NCBI RefSeq assembly: GCF_904848585.1
Contig: NZ_CAJHCR010000013.1
Coordinates: forward strand, 124,001 to 188,000
Direction: 5' to 3'
DNA length: 64,000 bases
From: Paraburkholderia kirstenboschensis
GTDB lineage: Bacteria > Pseudomonadota > Gammaproteobacteria > Burkholderiales > Burkholderiaceae
Part shown: piece by piece, positions 16,929 through 25,390 of the stretch
How the letters are laid out: every line of letters starts with the position of its first letter
How positions within the stretch are numbered: the first letter of the stretch is position 1
Made by a program: the position numbers and the translations under genes
Notes under the pieces: model-generated
Database searches by the model: none
The model's input: the letters and a program-made list of their open reading frames with translations, nothing else
Told to the model about the DNA's origin: nothing

Positions 16929-18098
16929 CTACACCGTACTCACGCAAGTACGCTGCGTTCGCAATGCACTCAGCACGGCGTCCACAACCCGCTCGACGCT
17001 CGGCCAGTTTTTTTCGTGTTGGCCTTCGATATAAACATCCGGTGAGATGCTCTTATAGTGTTCCGGGTATCCCCAGATCGCATCGTGAACCGTCGGCCTC
17101 GTGATACTGCCGCCGAGCACGGCGACAGTCGGCCGGTGGAAGGCGGCAGCCACATGCATCAGCATCGAAGAATTCGTCAGGACGGCATTCGCGTTTTCGG
17201 CGAGCGCAAAGACCGTTCGCATCGACACCTCGCCTGCCACTGAACGCACCGGAACATTAGGTCCGGCGGCGGCGATAGCTTCGTTGGCACGCGCCTTGTC
17301 GGCCTCGCTGCCAACTATAAGAATCTCACAGCGGTCGCCGGACTGTTGCAATGCGGACGCAATCTGCAGGAGAGCTGCCCCAAACTGACGGGGATCCCAA
17401 GCCTTGGTGGGCACACCCGCCCCCACGCCGACCAGCACTCGCCATGTCGTGCGAACGTCCGGGGAGTCACTGGACCAGATCCTCATGGCGCTTGCTCGTT
17501 CTGCCGCCGTGAGGAAAAGTTGTGGTCGAGCGTCGGGAAGGTCGGTTGCACCGAGCAACTCCGCTTGTGCGAGCGCGGCGCGACCGGATTGACGGCGCGC
17601 GAAGTCAATGTAAGCGTGACACCCGCTGTGGCCGCCGCGGTAGCCGCGCACGCCGATGCGGTATCGCACACCAAGCCGCATCATCAGGAGCGCCCCCATG
17701 TAACTGCCGAGGACGTCGATGCCGGCGTCAAACCCGCCCCGCTTGCGCAGCGCGGCGACTTGCGGCGACTTCAGCAGGAAACGCACTACGTCACCGGGCG
17801 AGCGGTTCTCGACGATCTTGTTGTTCCATGGTGCGTCGACCTCGACGATCTCATCGACGAAGGGATTGTTCTCGAGAATCGGACGCCCCCAACTGCCGAT
17901 GCCGGCAACGATTCGGGTGGCGGGGAAGCGTTTTTTGAGCGCCTCGAAGATCGGCGTCGCAGTCAGCAATTCACCAAAATCGTTCGGTCGAAGGACAAGA
18001 ATTTCACGCGGCGTACTGCGATGAGGGTCATGCCGCTGCGGGGTCAAGCGGCCAATCACCCAGACCGGGAATTCAGTAAGCAGGCTTTTCCATTCCAT
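16929..18098 (-). CDS. Glycosyltransferase family 9 (heptosyltransferase-like)
   Basis: Predicted ADP-heptose:LPS heptosyltransferase-type enzyme of 389 residues with a GT-B fold. Visible features are the N-terminal ILVLRPNDFGELL segment, the central VGVGAGVPTKAWDPRQF donor-site loop, and a C-terminal LTNSSMLMHVAAAF..PTVAVLGG motif typical of family 9. The ATG at 18098 is chosen because the upstream part of the ORF lacks homology-like sequence. It is a solitary glycan gene here, not next to the other glycosyltransferases at 50-52 kb. It probably acts at the cytoplasmic face of the inner membrane on a lipopolysaccharide-like acceptor. Confidence 0.8.
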   Translation of the reverse strand: MEWKSLLTEFPVWVIGRLTPQRHDPHRSTPREILVLRPNDFGELLTATPIFEALKKRFPATRIVAGIGSWGRPILENNPFVDEIVEVDAPWNNKIVENRSPGDVVRFLLKSPQVAALRKRGGFDAGIDVLGSYMGALLMMRLGVRYRIGVRGYRGGHSGCHAYIDFARRQSGRAALAQAELLGATDLPDARPQLFLTAAERASAMRIWSSDSPDVRTTWRVLVGVGAGVPTKAWDPRQFGAALLQIASALQQSGDRCEILIVGSEADKARANEAIAAAGPNVPVRSVAGEVSMRTVFALAENANAVLTNSSMLMHVAAAFHRPTVAVLGGSITRPTVHDAIWGYPEHYKSISPDVYIEGQHEKNWPSVERVVDAVLSALRTQRTCVSTV

Positions 18099-18395
18099 TG
18101 CATATCCACGAGATAAGGTGAGTGCCAAGCCGCGCGGAGCGACGCACTGAGTGTGCATGGAAGGAGGTGCCCGGTCTGTGGGCCGCCATACGAAACTGCC
18201 GCGTCGTGAGCGCTCGCCGCTATGGTCGTTCGCGAGCTCGCAGCTTTCCGTCGCCGGTGTTGAGGAAATCAATATTGTCCCGTGGCGGCCTCAAGAGGTC
18301 GTTGGACATCGGTATCCACATCGTTGAGAATCGAATCAATTGTTTGGTCGAAGCAAAACGCAAGAGATGGACTCAATGGTATCCGGAGGCACTCC

Positions 18396-18779
18396 ATGCA
18401 GCAGGAAGAAATTCGTGAAGCCCTGAATGCGCACTGGCACGCGTCGGCGGTCGGCGACCTCGACGCAGAACATGACATTTACGATGACAACGCCATCTGT
18501 GACTATCCTCAATCAGGTGAACGCATCCTCGGGCGAAACAATTTGCAGGCACTGCGAGGTCATCACCCAGGTAAACCATCGGGATTCGATATCAGACGGA
18601 TTCAAGGAGAAGGTAATCTCTGGGTCACGGAATACGCTATCACCTATAGCGGGCGAGTCGCTTATACGGTGAGCATTATGGAATTCCGCAACGACAAGGT
18701 CGTTCACGAAACCCAGTATTTTTCGGACCCGTTCGAAGCACCGGACTGGCGAAGCCAATGGGTTCAGCAGATCGCGTGA
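18396..18779 (+). CDS. NTF2-like / SnoaL-like small protein
   Basis: A 127-residue protein with the cone-shaped NTF2 pattern: an N-terminal helix (EEIREALNAHWHASAVGDLDA), DDNAICDYPQSGERILG, then beta strands ending in VVHETQYFSDPFEAPDWR. Members include ketosteroid isomerase-like enzymes and many proteins without known function. The ATG at 18396 has a GGAGG site seven bases upstream, which decides the start. It lies alone on the plus strand, so its partner is unknown. Confidence 0.8.
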   Translation: MQQEEIREALNAHWHASAVGDLDAEHDIYDDNAICDYPQSGERILGRNNLQALRGHHPGKPSGFDIRRIQGEGNLWVTEYAITYSGRVAYTVSIMEFRNDKVVHETQYFSDPFEAPDWRSQWVQQIA

Positions 18780-18900
18780 TCTTCTATAGCGGGCGGGATA
18801 ACTGGGTGCACAGGCTCTGGCATGGTTCTTCACAATCGAGCCGCACGTCCGTTGAGACGGGCCCGCTTTAAGTGAAGATATCTCTCTCGCCCGGCGGACT

Positions 18901-19440
18901 TCAGTTCAACGTTCTTTCCTCCGGACGCAACGTCAAGACTCGCACACCGTTTCGGGTCACGGCGACGGTATGCTCGAATTGCGCGGACAGTTTTCCATCG
19001 TTCGTGACGACCGTCCAGCCATCGTCTTCGGTCCGAACCGCATGTCGGCCCTGGTTGATCATCGGCTCGATGGTAAATACCATGCCTTCTTGCAGCACCA
19101 GACCGGTTCGCGGCTTTCCCCAATGCAGCACTTGAGGAAGCTCGTGCATTTCGCGTCCGATGCCGTGCCCGCAATATTCCCTCACGACCGAATAACCGTT
19201 TCTCCGTGCGTGCCGCTCGATCGCATGACCGACATCGCCCAGTCGCGCGCCTGGACGAACGGCCCTGATGCCTTTCCACATCGCCTGATAGGTGACTTCC
19301 ACGAGCCGTTTAGCCAAGGGCGATACCTCGCCTGGCAGATACATTTTGCCGGAGTGGCGGTGGTGAAAGCACTTCACACTGGAGGTTCGTCCACGGATCT
19401 CCGCGTCGCGAATCGCATGACCTGTCTGTTCAGTCTGCAT
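18901..19440 (-). pseudogene. map: Truncated type I methionine aminopeptidase remnant
   Basis: The ORF covers only the C-terminal two thirds of a MetAP. It matches from about GKMYLPGEVSPLAKRL through GYSVVREYCGHGIG, GMVFTIEPMINQG and LSAQFEHTVAVT. The first third is missing. In the first stretch that aligns, the normal GDTSRM reads HRHSGKM, so both metal-binding aspartates (Asp97 and Asp108 in E. coli numbering) are absent. His171, Glu204 and Glu235 equivalents survive. The upstream end abuts and slightly overlaps the 3' end of a LysR gene, consistent with a rearrangement. It should be inactive; an essential intact map is expected elsewhere. Confidence 0.75.
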
Positions 19441-20332
19441 TGCCGCTGGAACGCAGCAACGTGATGCGGAAATGTTCGACTAGTGGTCTCAGGTTGACCC
19501 TGTGCCATGCCGCCCAAAGCGCCGTGCGGTAGCTGAACCATGACAGCTCGCGCAGCACGACACCGGCCGGCGCCTGATGGCGCAGGCTTTGCTGGATCAT
19601 GGTGAGCCCCAGGCCGGCGGCGACGAGCCCGAGCGCGGCCAGCGGCTCGGTCGCTTCCATTCCGATATCGGGCGTGAAGCCCGCCTTCGCGCATGCTGCT
19701 ATGAAGTTGTCGTGCCGTAGCGCGCCTTCGGTGTGCATTACGCCAATCCACTTCTGCGCCGCGAGGTCTTCAGGCGTGAAACGGTCCGCGTCGGCGAGCG
19801 GATGGCCCACCGGAATCGCGAGCAGCATCGGGTCGTCAAGCACTTGGGCGGCTTCGAGATCCGGGTCGTCGGACGGTGGCGGATCGCACACGAGTGCGAT
19901 GTCGAGGCTGCGCTGACGCAGGCCTGTCAGCTGTTCGGCCGAGTGGTAGTTGTAGAGCGCGATGTGCACATCGGGCCGGTCCGTGCGGAGTTGCCGCAGC
20001 GCGTTGGGCAGCACGCCGGAGTGCATCGCGTTCTCCAGATAGCCGATGCACAGACCGCCTTCGTCGCCGCGGCCAAGCCGCCGCGCGAGCGATTCGAGGC
20101 GCTTCGCATGCGTGAGAAACGCCTGGGTTTCGGCGAGAAATGTCCGTCCATCGGTCGTCAAACGAATGCGCTGCTGCGAGCGCTCGAACAGTGTCAAGCC
20201 GAGATGTTCTTCTAGCTGGGCGATCTGGCGGCTGAGCGGCGACTGCGAGATGTGCAGCCGTTCCGCAGCGCGGCCGACGTGCTGTTCCTCAGCCACGGCC
20301 ACGAAATAATGCAACTGTCGGATATCGAGCAT
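19430..20332 (-). CDS. LysR-family transcriptional regulator
   Basis: A 300-residue LysR protein with a textbook helix-turn-helix (MLDIRQLHYFVAVAEE, RAAERLHISQSPLSRQIAQLEE, TTDGRTFL) and a co-inducer domain. The ATG at 20332 is preferred over the in-frame ATG at 20353. It is divergent from the aldo/keto reductase at 20433, with an AAGTCT/AGACTT dyad in the intergenic region, so it probably regulates that operon. Its final codons overlap the decayed map fragment. Confidence 0.9.
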   Translation of the reverse strand: MLDIRQLHYFVAVAEEQHVGRAAERLHISQSPLSRQIAQLEEHLGLTLFERSQQRIRLTTDGRTFLAETQAFLTHAKRLESLARRLGRGDEGGLCIGYLENAMHSGVLPNALRQLRTDRPDVHIALYNYHSAEQLTGLRQRSLDIALVCDPPPSDDPDLEAAQVLDDPMLLAIPVGHPLADADRFTPEDLAAQKWIGVMHTEGALRHDNFIAACAKAGFTPDIGMEATEPLAALGLVAAGLGLTMIQQSLRHQAPAGVVLRELSWFSYRTALWAAWHRVNLRPLVEHFRITLLRSSGNAD

Positions 20333-20351
20333 GTAAGACCTTCTGGGACTC

Positions 20352-20382
20352 AAGTCTATCTAATTATGTCTTGGACAGACTT
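20352..20382. promoter_or_regulatory. LysR-site dyad between divergent genes
   Basis: AAGTCT and AGACTT face each other across 19 bases (20352-20357 and 20377-20382), and flanking bases extend the match. It lies in the 100-base region between the LysR gene (start 20332) and the aldo/keto reductase (start 20433). Confidence 0.5.
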
Positions 20383-20432
20383 AAGCCCGCAACCTAGACT
20401 TTTGCTATCAACTCAACACAAGGAGCAGGTCG

Positions 20433-21452
20433 ATGAGTATCAAGGATAAGTTGCCGGCTGGTACGCAGCTCGGTTTCGGCACAGCCCCGCTGGGCAACAT
20501 GTATCGTGACATTCCGGAAGAGGAGGCGCTGGCGACCGTCAAGGCCGCCTGGGATCAGGGCGTCCGCTATTTCGACACGGCCCCGCTATACGGCGCGGGC
20601 CTGTCCGAAATCCGCCTTGGGAAAGCACTGGCCGGCTATCGGCGCGACGAATATGTGCTCAGCACCAAAGTCGGCCGTGTCGTTCTGGACGAAATAGAGG
20701 ATGCGAGCGCGCGCGATCTGGGCGAGAAGGGCGGCGTGTTCGAATTTGGCCTTCCCAACAAGATCGTCAACGACTATTCGACCGACGCCACGCTGCGCTC
20801 GGTCGAAGACAGTCTGAAGCGCCTGGGGACCGACCGCCTGGATATCGTCTGGGTGCATGACGTCGCGCAGGACTTTTACGGCGACGAATGGCTTGCGGTC
20901 TTCGAATCGGCGCGTACGGGCGCGTTCCGTGCGTTGACGCGGCTGCGTGACGAAGGCGTCATCAAGGCTTGGGGGCTCGGCGTGAACCGCGTCGAACCTT
21001 GCGAACTGCTGCTCGACCTCTCTGAGTCGAAGCCGGACGGCTTTCTGCTCGCTGGACGATACTCGCTGCTCGATCACGAGCGTGCGCTGCAGCGCCTGAT
21101 GCCGGCCGCCGCCGCGCAGAACGTCGAGATCGTCGCCGGTGGTCCGTACAGTTCCGGCGTGCTGGCAGGCGGCGCGAACTTCGAATACCAGAAGGCGTCG
21201 CCGGAGATTCTCGCGAAGGTCGAACGCATCAAGGCCGTCGCCGCGCGCCACAACGTGAGCGTGAAGGCGGCTGCGCTGCAGTTCGTGCTGGCCAACCCGG
21301 TCGTCGCGGCGGTGATTCCCGGCGCAAGCAAACCGGCACGCATCGCGGAAGACCATGCGGCCGTCAAGGAAGTCATTCCCACGGACTTCTGGCGCGAGTT
21401 GCGCGAGCAAGGTCTGGTGGCGGCGAATGCGCCGCTGCCGGCCAACGCATAA
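20433..21452 (+). CDS. Aldo/keto reductase (sugar/pyridoxal dehydrogenase-like)
   Basis: A 339-residue TIM-barrel oxidoreductase. AKR catalytic residues appear in YFDTAPLYGAG (Asp, Tyr), VLSTKVGR (Lys) and DIVWVHDV (His). A long insert follows the lysine, as in the D-threo-aldose 1-dehydrogenase / pyridoxal 4-dehydrogenase branch, and the C-terminal VIPGASKPARIAED binds cofactor. A good AAGGAG ribosome binding site precedes the ATG. The broken SRPBCC gene follows after 8 bases, so an operon once existed. Control by the divergent LysR gene is likely. Confidence 0.88.
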   Translation: MSIKDKLPAGTQLGFGTAPLGNMYRDIPEEEALATVKAAWDQGVRYFDTAPLYGAGLSEIRLGKALAGYRRDEYVLSTKVGRVVLDEIEDASARDLGEKGGVFEFGLPNKIVNDYSTDATLRSVEDSLKRLGTDRLDIVWVHDVAQDFYGDEWLAVFESARTGAFRALTRLRDEGVIKAWGLGVNRVEPCELLLDLSESKPDGFLLAGRYSLLDHERALQRLMPAAAAQNVEIVAGGPYSSGVLAGGANFEYQKASPEILAKVERIKAVAARHNVSVKAAALQFVLANPVVAAVIPGASKPARIAEDHAAVKEVIPTDFWRELREQGLVAANAPLPANA

Positions 21453-21460
21453 GGAGCGAA

Positions 21461-21778
21461 ATGGCACAGGCCAATGCATCCATTACGGTTCCCGTTTCGC
21501 CCGACATCGTGTGGCAACTGATCGGCGGCTTCAACTCGCTACCGGACTGGCTTCCGCATGTCCTGTCCAGCGAGTTGAGCGAAGGCGGCCGCGTGCGGCG
21601 CCTTGCCAACCCGAATGGCGACGTTATCGTCGAGCGCGCTGGAAGCGTTCGATAACCGCGCGCGCAGCTATACCTATTCGATTCTCGAAGCGCCTTTTCC
21701 GGTTACAGAGTACCGCTCGACGTTGCGCGTTGATGAGGTCGGAGATGGTCGCTCATTGCAGGTCGGTTGGTCCGGTGA
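21461..21778 (+). pseudogene. SRPBCC-fold protein, frameshifted and 3' truncated
   Basis: The start is intact (AAGGAGCGAA then ATG) and encodes ITVPVSPDIVWQLIGGF and SLPDWLPHV, typical of polyketide-cyclase-like SRPBCC proteins. After VIVER one extra G shifts the frame, giving a stop at 21655. The expected continuation (LEAFDNRARSYTYSI...PFPVTEYRSTLRV) is readable in the next frame to about 21778. There the homology stops and reverse-strand haemagglutinin sequence begins. Two independent lesions make this a clear pseudogene. It follows the aldo/keto reductase by 8 bases. Confidence 0.8.
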
Positions 21779-22425
21779 CGCGCGATCAGGAACACATCGC
21801 CGCCGCTGGAACTGATCCTGCCGAGGTTGACCACGCTCGCGTCCGACTTGCCCGACAGCGTGAGTGCATCGCCGCCGTTGATGAAGGCGTCGTTGCAGAT
21901 ATCCAGCGTGGACGCGACGAAGCGTCCGCCCGTGCTGACAACGCCCAAGGGCCCCACGACGATGCCTTGCGGATTGATCAGGTAAAGGCTGCCGGTGGCG
22001 GTGAGCTTGCCGAGAATCAATGACAGGTCGCCGCCCGTTACACGGTTCAGCGTCGCGCCCGAACCGTTGTTGAAGGCGACGGTGTTGCCGTTGCCAATCG
22101 AGAAACTGTGCCAGTCAATCACGCCGCGGGACGAGGATTGGTCGATCGTCAGCAAACTGGTGCCGCTGTTAATCGCGCCCTGCCCCCGGACGAAGGCGCC
22201 GCTCTGCGGCAGTGGTCCGGCCGCCTGGGCCATCGGTACCCACCACGCGGCGAACGCGAGCGGCACCCATAGCGCGAGCGGCAGCGGGCGCCGGACACGC
22301 GTCAACGCGGAAGGCCGGGACCGAGGTGCAACGCGTGCCGCGCCGGCAAACGCCAGCGTAAAGGTTGGCCCGTTGCGCGGGGTTAGCGGCGACTGGATCG
22401 CCAGTCCGATTGAATGACGCGACAT
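21703..22425 (-). pseudogene. Filamentous haemagglutinin / TpsA exoprotein, N-terminal fragment only
   Basis: The ATG at 22425 has a GGGAGG site and a long leader with a hydrophobic signal segment ending MAQA. The two-partner secretion (TPS) domain follows: RGVIDWHSFSIGNG, LYLINPQGIVVG (the NPxG-type motif) and SSGGDVFLIAR. Normal exoproteins run to thousands of residues; here homology ends at about 21780 after roughly 215 residues, and a few unrelated codons lead to a stop. No tpsB transporter gene is nearby. The break point is shared with the truncated SRPBCC gene on the other strand. Confidence 0.78.
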
Positions 22426-22742
22426 GATCCCTCCCGAAACGTGATTCGTAGAAAGTCGTTGTCGCGGAATGCAGTTTGTTGCGACCAGGCAAGGCGCGAA
22501 AGCCGCCATACCGCACAACACAGCCTAGTGGTAGCTGCGCGTTTCGAAAGACAAACCGGTATTTGCGCATGCACCCGGTGCTTGCCGGTATCTCGCCAAG
22601 CGGGGAGGGTTTCGGTCGCCGCGATGGCAGGAATGGCTTTTCAACCTTCGAAAGCTCCAGTCAAGCGGGCGCGCGGTCCAGCGGCGGATCGGGGGCGTGC
22701 GGCTGTCAGCTCGCCGCCGTCGATGCGTCGGTGCCGACGGTC
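22426..22742. other. Intergenic region upstream of the haemagglutinin fragment
   Basis: About 317 bases between the end of the GNAT gene and the start of the haemagglutinin remnant, both on the minus strand. I see no supported gene, terminator or repeat; promoter sequences for the remnant are expected here. Confidence 0.35.
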
Positions 22743-23441
22743 TCAGACTCGTGTCACTCGATATAGGGCGAAGGTCCGCCGGTCTTCGAAGCCCAGGCGG
22801 CGATAGAGCCCGATGGCCGTCGCGTTGTCGGCGCGCACGTGTAGAAATGGCACGTCTCCGCGCTTCCGTATTTCGGCGCGCAAGATATTCATCAGGCGGG
22901 CCGCGATGCCTTTGCCACGGTAGTCGTCGTCCACGCATACCGCGCTGATCTCGACGAAGCCGTCGAGCCGCATGCGTTCACCAGCCATCGCGATAAGGCG
23001 TCCTTTGTCCCGCAAACCAATGTACTGACCTGTCTCGACGGTGCGTTGCGCGAACGGCCCTGGGTTGGTCCTAACGACCAATGCAACCATGTCGTCCGCG
23101 TCGACCGCGCCCAGACGTTCCACATCGCCTATGTCGCCCGGTTCGATGGTGCGCTTGTCGGTCATCTGCAGGACATCGAAGAGTTTTTCCGCGCGCAGTC
23201 CCGCCTCGGTTGCAGTGGAGGGGATATCGGTCAGCGTCTGGAGCAGTACCGCCTCTCCTGGAGCGAGCAGGTCGGCAAGCTGTTCCAGAGCTTCTCCACT
23301 CAAGCATTCCACTGCGGCGAATGGGGCGATCGACGGAAGGAAGCGGCGCGCAAGGCCGGCGCCCGCGGCGAGTCGCGCTTGCTTCGCGGTGAGTGCTTCC
23401 CACGCGGGGTTATCGAGTCTGTCCGCATCGATTCTGTGCAT
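22743..23441 (-). CDS. GNAT-family N-acetyltransferase
   Basis: A 232-residue protein whose C-terminal half is a GNAT domain of the FR47-like type: VEISAVCVDDDYRGKGIAARLM carries the acetyl-CoA binding loop, then HVRADNATAIGLYRRLGFEDRR. The N-terminal half (about 1-100) is less conserved and may be a second degenerate GNAT-like fold. It transfers an acetyl group from acetyl-CoA to an unknown amine. The MAPEG gene lies 38 bases upstream on the same strand, so the two may be co-transcribed. Confidence 0.85.
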   Translation of the reverse strand: MHRIDADRLDNPAWEALTAKQARLAAGAGLARRFLPSIAPFAAVECLSGEALEQLADLLAPGEAVLLQTLTDIPSTATEAGLRAEKLFDVLQMTDKRTIEPGDIGDVERLGAVDADDMVALVVRTNPGPFAQRTVETGQYIGLRDKGRLIAMAGERMRLDGFVEISAVCVDDDYRGKGIAARLMNILRAEIRKRGDVPFLHVRADNATAIGLYRRLGFEDRRTFALYRVTRV

Positions 23442-23479
23442 GGTTTTCTCTGTGGATGACGCCCGTCGGGCAGCTGTGG

Positions 23480-23887
23480 TCAGACGGCGTGTTCGAAGAT
23501 CGCCATAGCGAACACGATGGTGGCGCCGAAGCCGGTCAGGAAAGCGAGCGTGCGAACGACCGGCACGCCCGCCATGTAGACGACGTAGTGAACCAATCGG
23601 GCCAGCAAATAGATCTTGGCCGCAACGACAGTTGCCGCCGTGGAGACGCCGAGCGCCGCGGCGATGAGCACGAGCGGGGCGAACACTATGAGGTTCTCGA
23701 CGGCGTTGGCGTGGGCGCGCTTCGCCCGTTTTGCCCAGGACGGATCGCCCGGCAAGAACGATGCGGGATCACGCATCGCGCGCAGCGGCCCATTGGTGGC
23801 AATGCGCGCGAGGACATAAGGCACCCACATGAGCGCCGTCGCCACGGCGACGGTGGCGAGGCAAGCCAGTTCGGAAGTCAGTTGCAT
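23480..23887 (-). CDS. MAPEG-family membrane protein
   Basis: A 135-residue integral membrane protein with four predicted helices (for example LACLATVAVATALMWVPYVL and VLIAAALGVSTAATVV). The MAPEG core is present: an R.KRAHANAVENLIVFAPLVL segment in the second helix and YLLARLVHYVVYMAGVP in the third. MAPEG proteins are glutathione-related membrane enzymes; many bacterial members are uncharacterised. The ATG at 23887 is used because the rest of the ORF (to 24124) reads through the promoter and into the divergent regulator. Confidence 0.85.
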   Translation of the reverse strand: MQLTSELACLATVAVATALMWVPYVLARIATNGPLRAMRDPASFLPGDPSWAKRAKRAHANAVENLIVFAPLVLIAAALGVSTAATVVAAKIYLLARLVHYVVYMAGVPVVRTLAFLTGFGATIVFAMAIFEHAV

Positions 23888-23980
23888 GGTGTCGTCAGGT
23901 CTTGTTTTCGCAATGTCCGGGCTCACCCAAAGCCCGATTAGATGAACTGATTCTAGGCACCGTGCCGCGCCGGAGCTATA

Positions 23981-24013
23981 GTCACAAATGACAATTTCAG
24001 GTTCATTTGTGAC
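23981..24013. promoter_or_regulatory. Perfect 11-base inverted repeat abutting the regulator start codon
   Basis: GTCACAAATGA, eleven bases, then TCATTTGTGAC. The right arm ends at 24013, directly before the ATG at 24014. A perfect dyad at this place in a divergent promoter is a strong candidate operator for autoregulation by the GlxA-type regulator. Confidence 0.6.
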
Positions 24014-24973
24014 ATGAAGATCGGCATACTTGCGCTGGATGGCGTATTCGACACAGGACTGACGACCCTGCTCGACACTTTCGCGACCGCCAACGAACTC
24101 GCGCTGGCGCGCGGCGCGGCCCACGCACCGCTCGACATCGAAGTCGTGGGCTTCACGCGACAGATCCGCACGGCAATGGGTCTGAGGATCGCTGCTGCGC
24201 CCGTGCGCGTCATCGGCAGGCCGGACTGGATCGTGGTGCCGGCGCTCAATGCGAAGACACGCGACGCGCTGCTCGCCGCTCTTGGCCGGCGTGATGTCGT
24301 CGAGGCAAAAAAGCGTCTTAGAGCGTGGCGGGAAAAGGGAATCGGTATCGCTGCGGCATGCATCGGCACCTTCGTGCTCGCCGACAGCGGACTGCTGGAC
24401 GGCGAAGACGCGACCACCACCTGGTCGCTCGCACCGTTGTTTCGCGAGCGTTATGCGGAGGTCCGGCTGGACGATTCACGCATGGTCGTAAGCTCGAATG
24501 GAATCGTCACGGCGGGCGCGGCTATGGGGCATCTCGATCTCGCGCTTTGGTTCGTGCGGCAGGCGAGCCCCGAGCTCGCAACGCTGGTCGCCCGTTTCTT
24601 GCTGATTGACAACCGTACGTCGCAGGCGCAATACATCATCCCGGACTATTTGGCGCATGCCGATCCGCTGGTCGAGCGTTTTGAACGATGGGCCCGCGAC
24701 AATCTGCCGAACGGTTTCTCACTACAGGATGCGGCGAATGCGCTGCACGTCCATACGCGCACGTTGCAGCGCCGGACGGAACTCGTGCTCGGCAAATCGC
24801 CGCTGGCGTTCTTTCAGGACCTGCGCGTCCAGCGTGCGCGTCAACTCGTTCTGGACGGTTGCGACCTCGACACCGTGGCCGAGCGCGTTGGATACGCTGA
24901 CGCTTCGACATTGAGGAATCTGCTTCGCCGGAAACTCGGTCGCGGTGTGCGCGAACTGAGAGTGGACGGTTGA
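24014..24973 (+). CDS. GlxA-type AraC-family regulator with DJ-1/PfpI-like domain
   Basis: A 319-residue regulator. The N-terminal 180 residues form a DJ-1/PfpI-like domain, with the nucleophile-elbow-like segment AAACIGTFVLADSGLLDG containing a Cys, and NGIVTAGAAMGHLDLAL. Two AraC helix-turn-helix motifs occupy about 220-315 (SLQDAANALHVHTRTLQRR and TVAERVGYADASTLRNLLRRKLG). It is divergent from the MAPEG-GNAT pair and its start codon touches a perfect inverted repeat. The effector is unknown. Confidence 0.88.
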   Translation: MKIGILALDGVFDTGLTTLLDTFATANELALARGAAHAPLDIEVVGFTRQIRTAMGLRIAAAPVRVIGRPDWIVVPALNAKTRDALLAALGRRDVVEAKKRLRAWREKGIGIAAACIGTFVLADSGLLDGEDATTTWSLAPLFRERYAEVRLDDSRMVVSSNGIVTAGAAMGHLDLALWFVRQASPELATLVARFLLIDNRTSQAQYIIPDYLAHADPLVERFERWARDNLPNGFSLQDAANALHVHTRTLQRRTELVLGKSPLAFFQDLRVQRARQLVLDGCDLDTVAERVGYADASTLRNLLRRKLGRGVRELRVDG

Positions 24974-24982
24974 TAGCACGCG

Positions 24983-25262
24983 GAGTTGGCTGGCAGCATC
25001 GGTCATCAGCTCACGCTTCCGCTCGTCCTGCTGCTCACGTCCAAGGGCGCGGCGAGCGTCAGCGGAGGCGCATTCATCGTAATGGCCGCGACGCTCAGTT
25101 CCGTGCAGGCATCCCTGTAGCCGTCCTTGTTCTCGTGTTCGGCATCTGTCGATTTATCTCGGAAGGCGGCGCGTTGATCAACGTCATCGGCAACGGCATC
25201 GCGACGATCGTCGTCGCCAAATGGGAAAGGCGCTCGACCGCGATACGTTTAAACGCTTGCTC
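24983..25262 (+). pseudogene. dctA: 3' fragment of a C4-dicarboxylate transporter gene (dctA)
   Basis: No ORF covers this, but three successive frames spell the C-terminal end of DctA. The first (from 24983) reads IGHQLTLPLVLLLTSKGAA then FIVMAATLSSV and hits a stop. The second reads IPVAVLVLVFGI.RFISEGGALINVIGN and GIATIVVAKWE. The third reads ALDRDTFKRLL. E. coli DctA has the same order near its C terminus (LLSSKGAAGV, RFMSEARALTN, VATIVVAKW). Roughly the first three quarters of the gene are missing, and at least two frameshifts are present. Confidence 0.75.
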
Positions 25263-25390
25263 TCTTTGTATCGTGCCATTATGTTGAAAATTCCGTTTGT
25301 GATGATGGACGAACCAGGCGCGAGGCGCTATGTTCGTTCCAGTCCTCCTCCGCGGTAGCTCAACTTCGACATTCGCAGCCTCAATAATCG

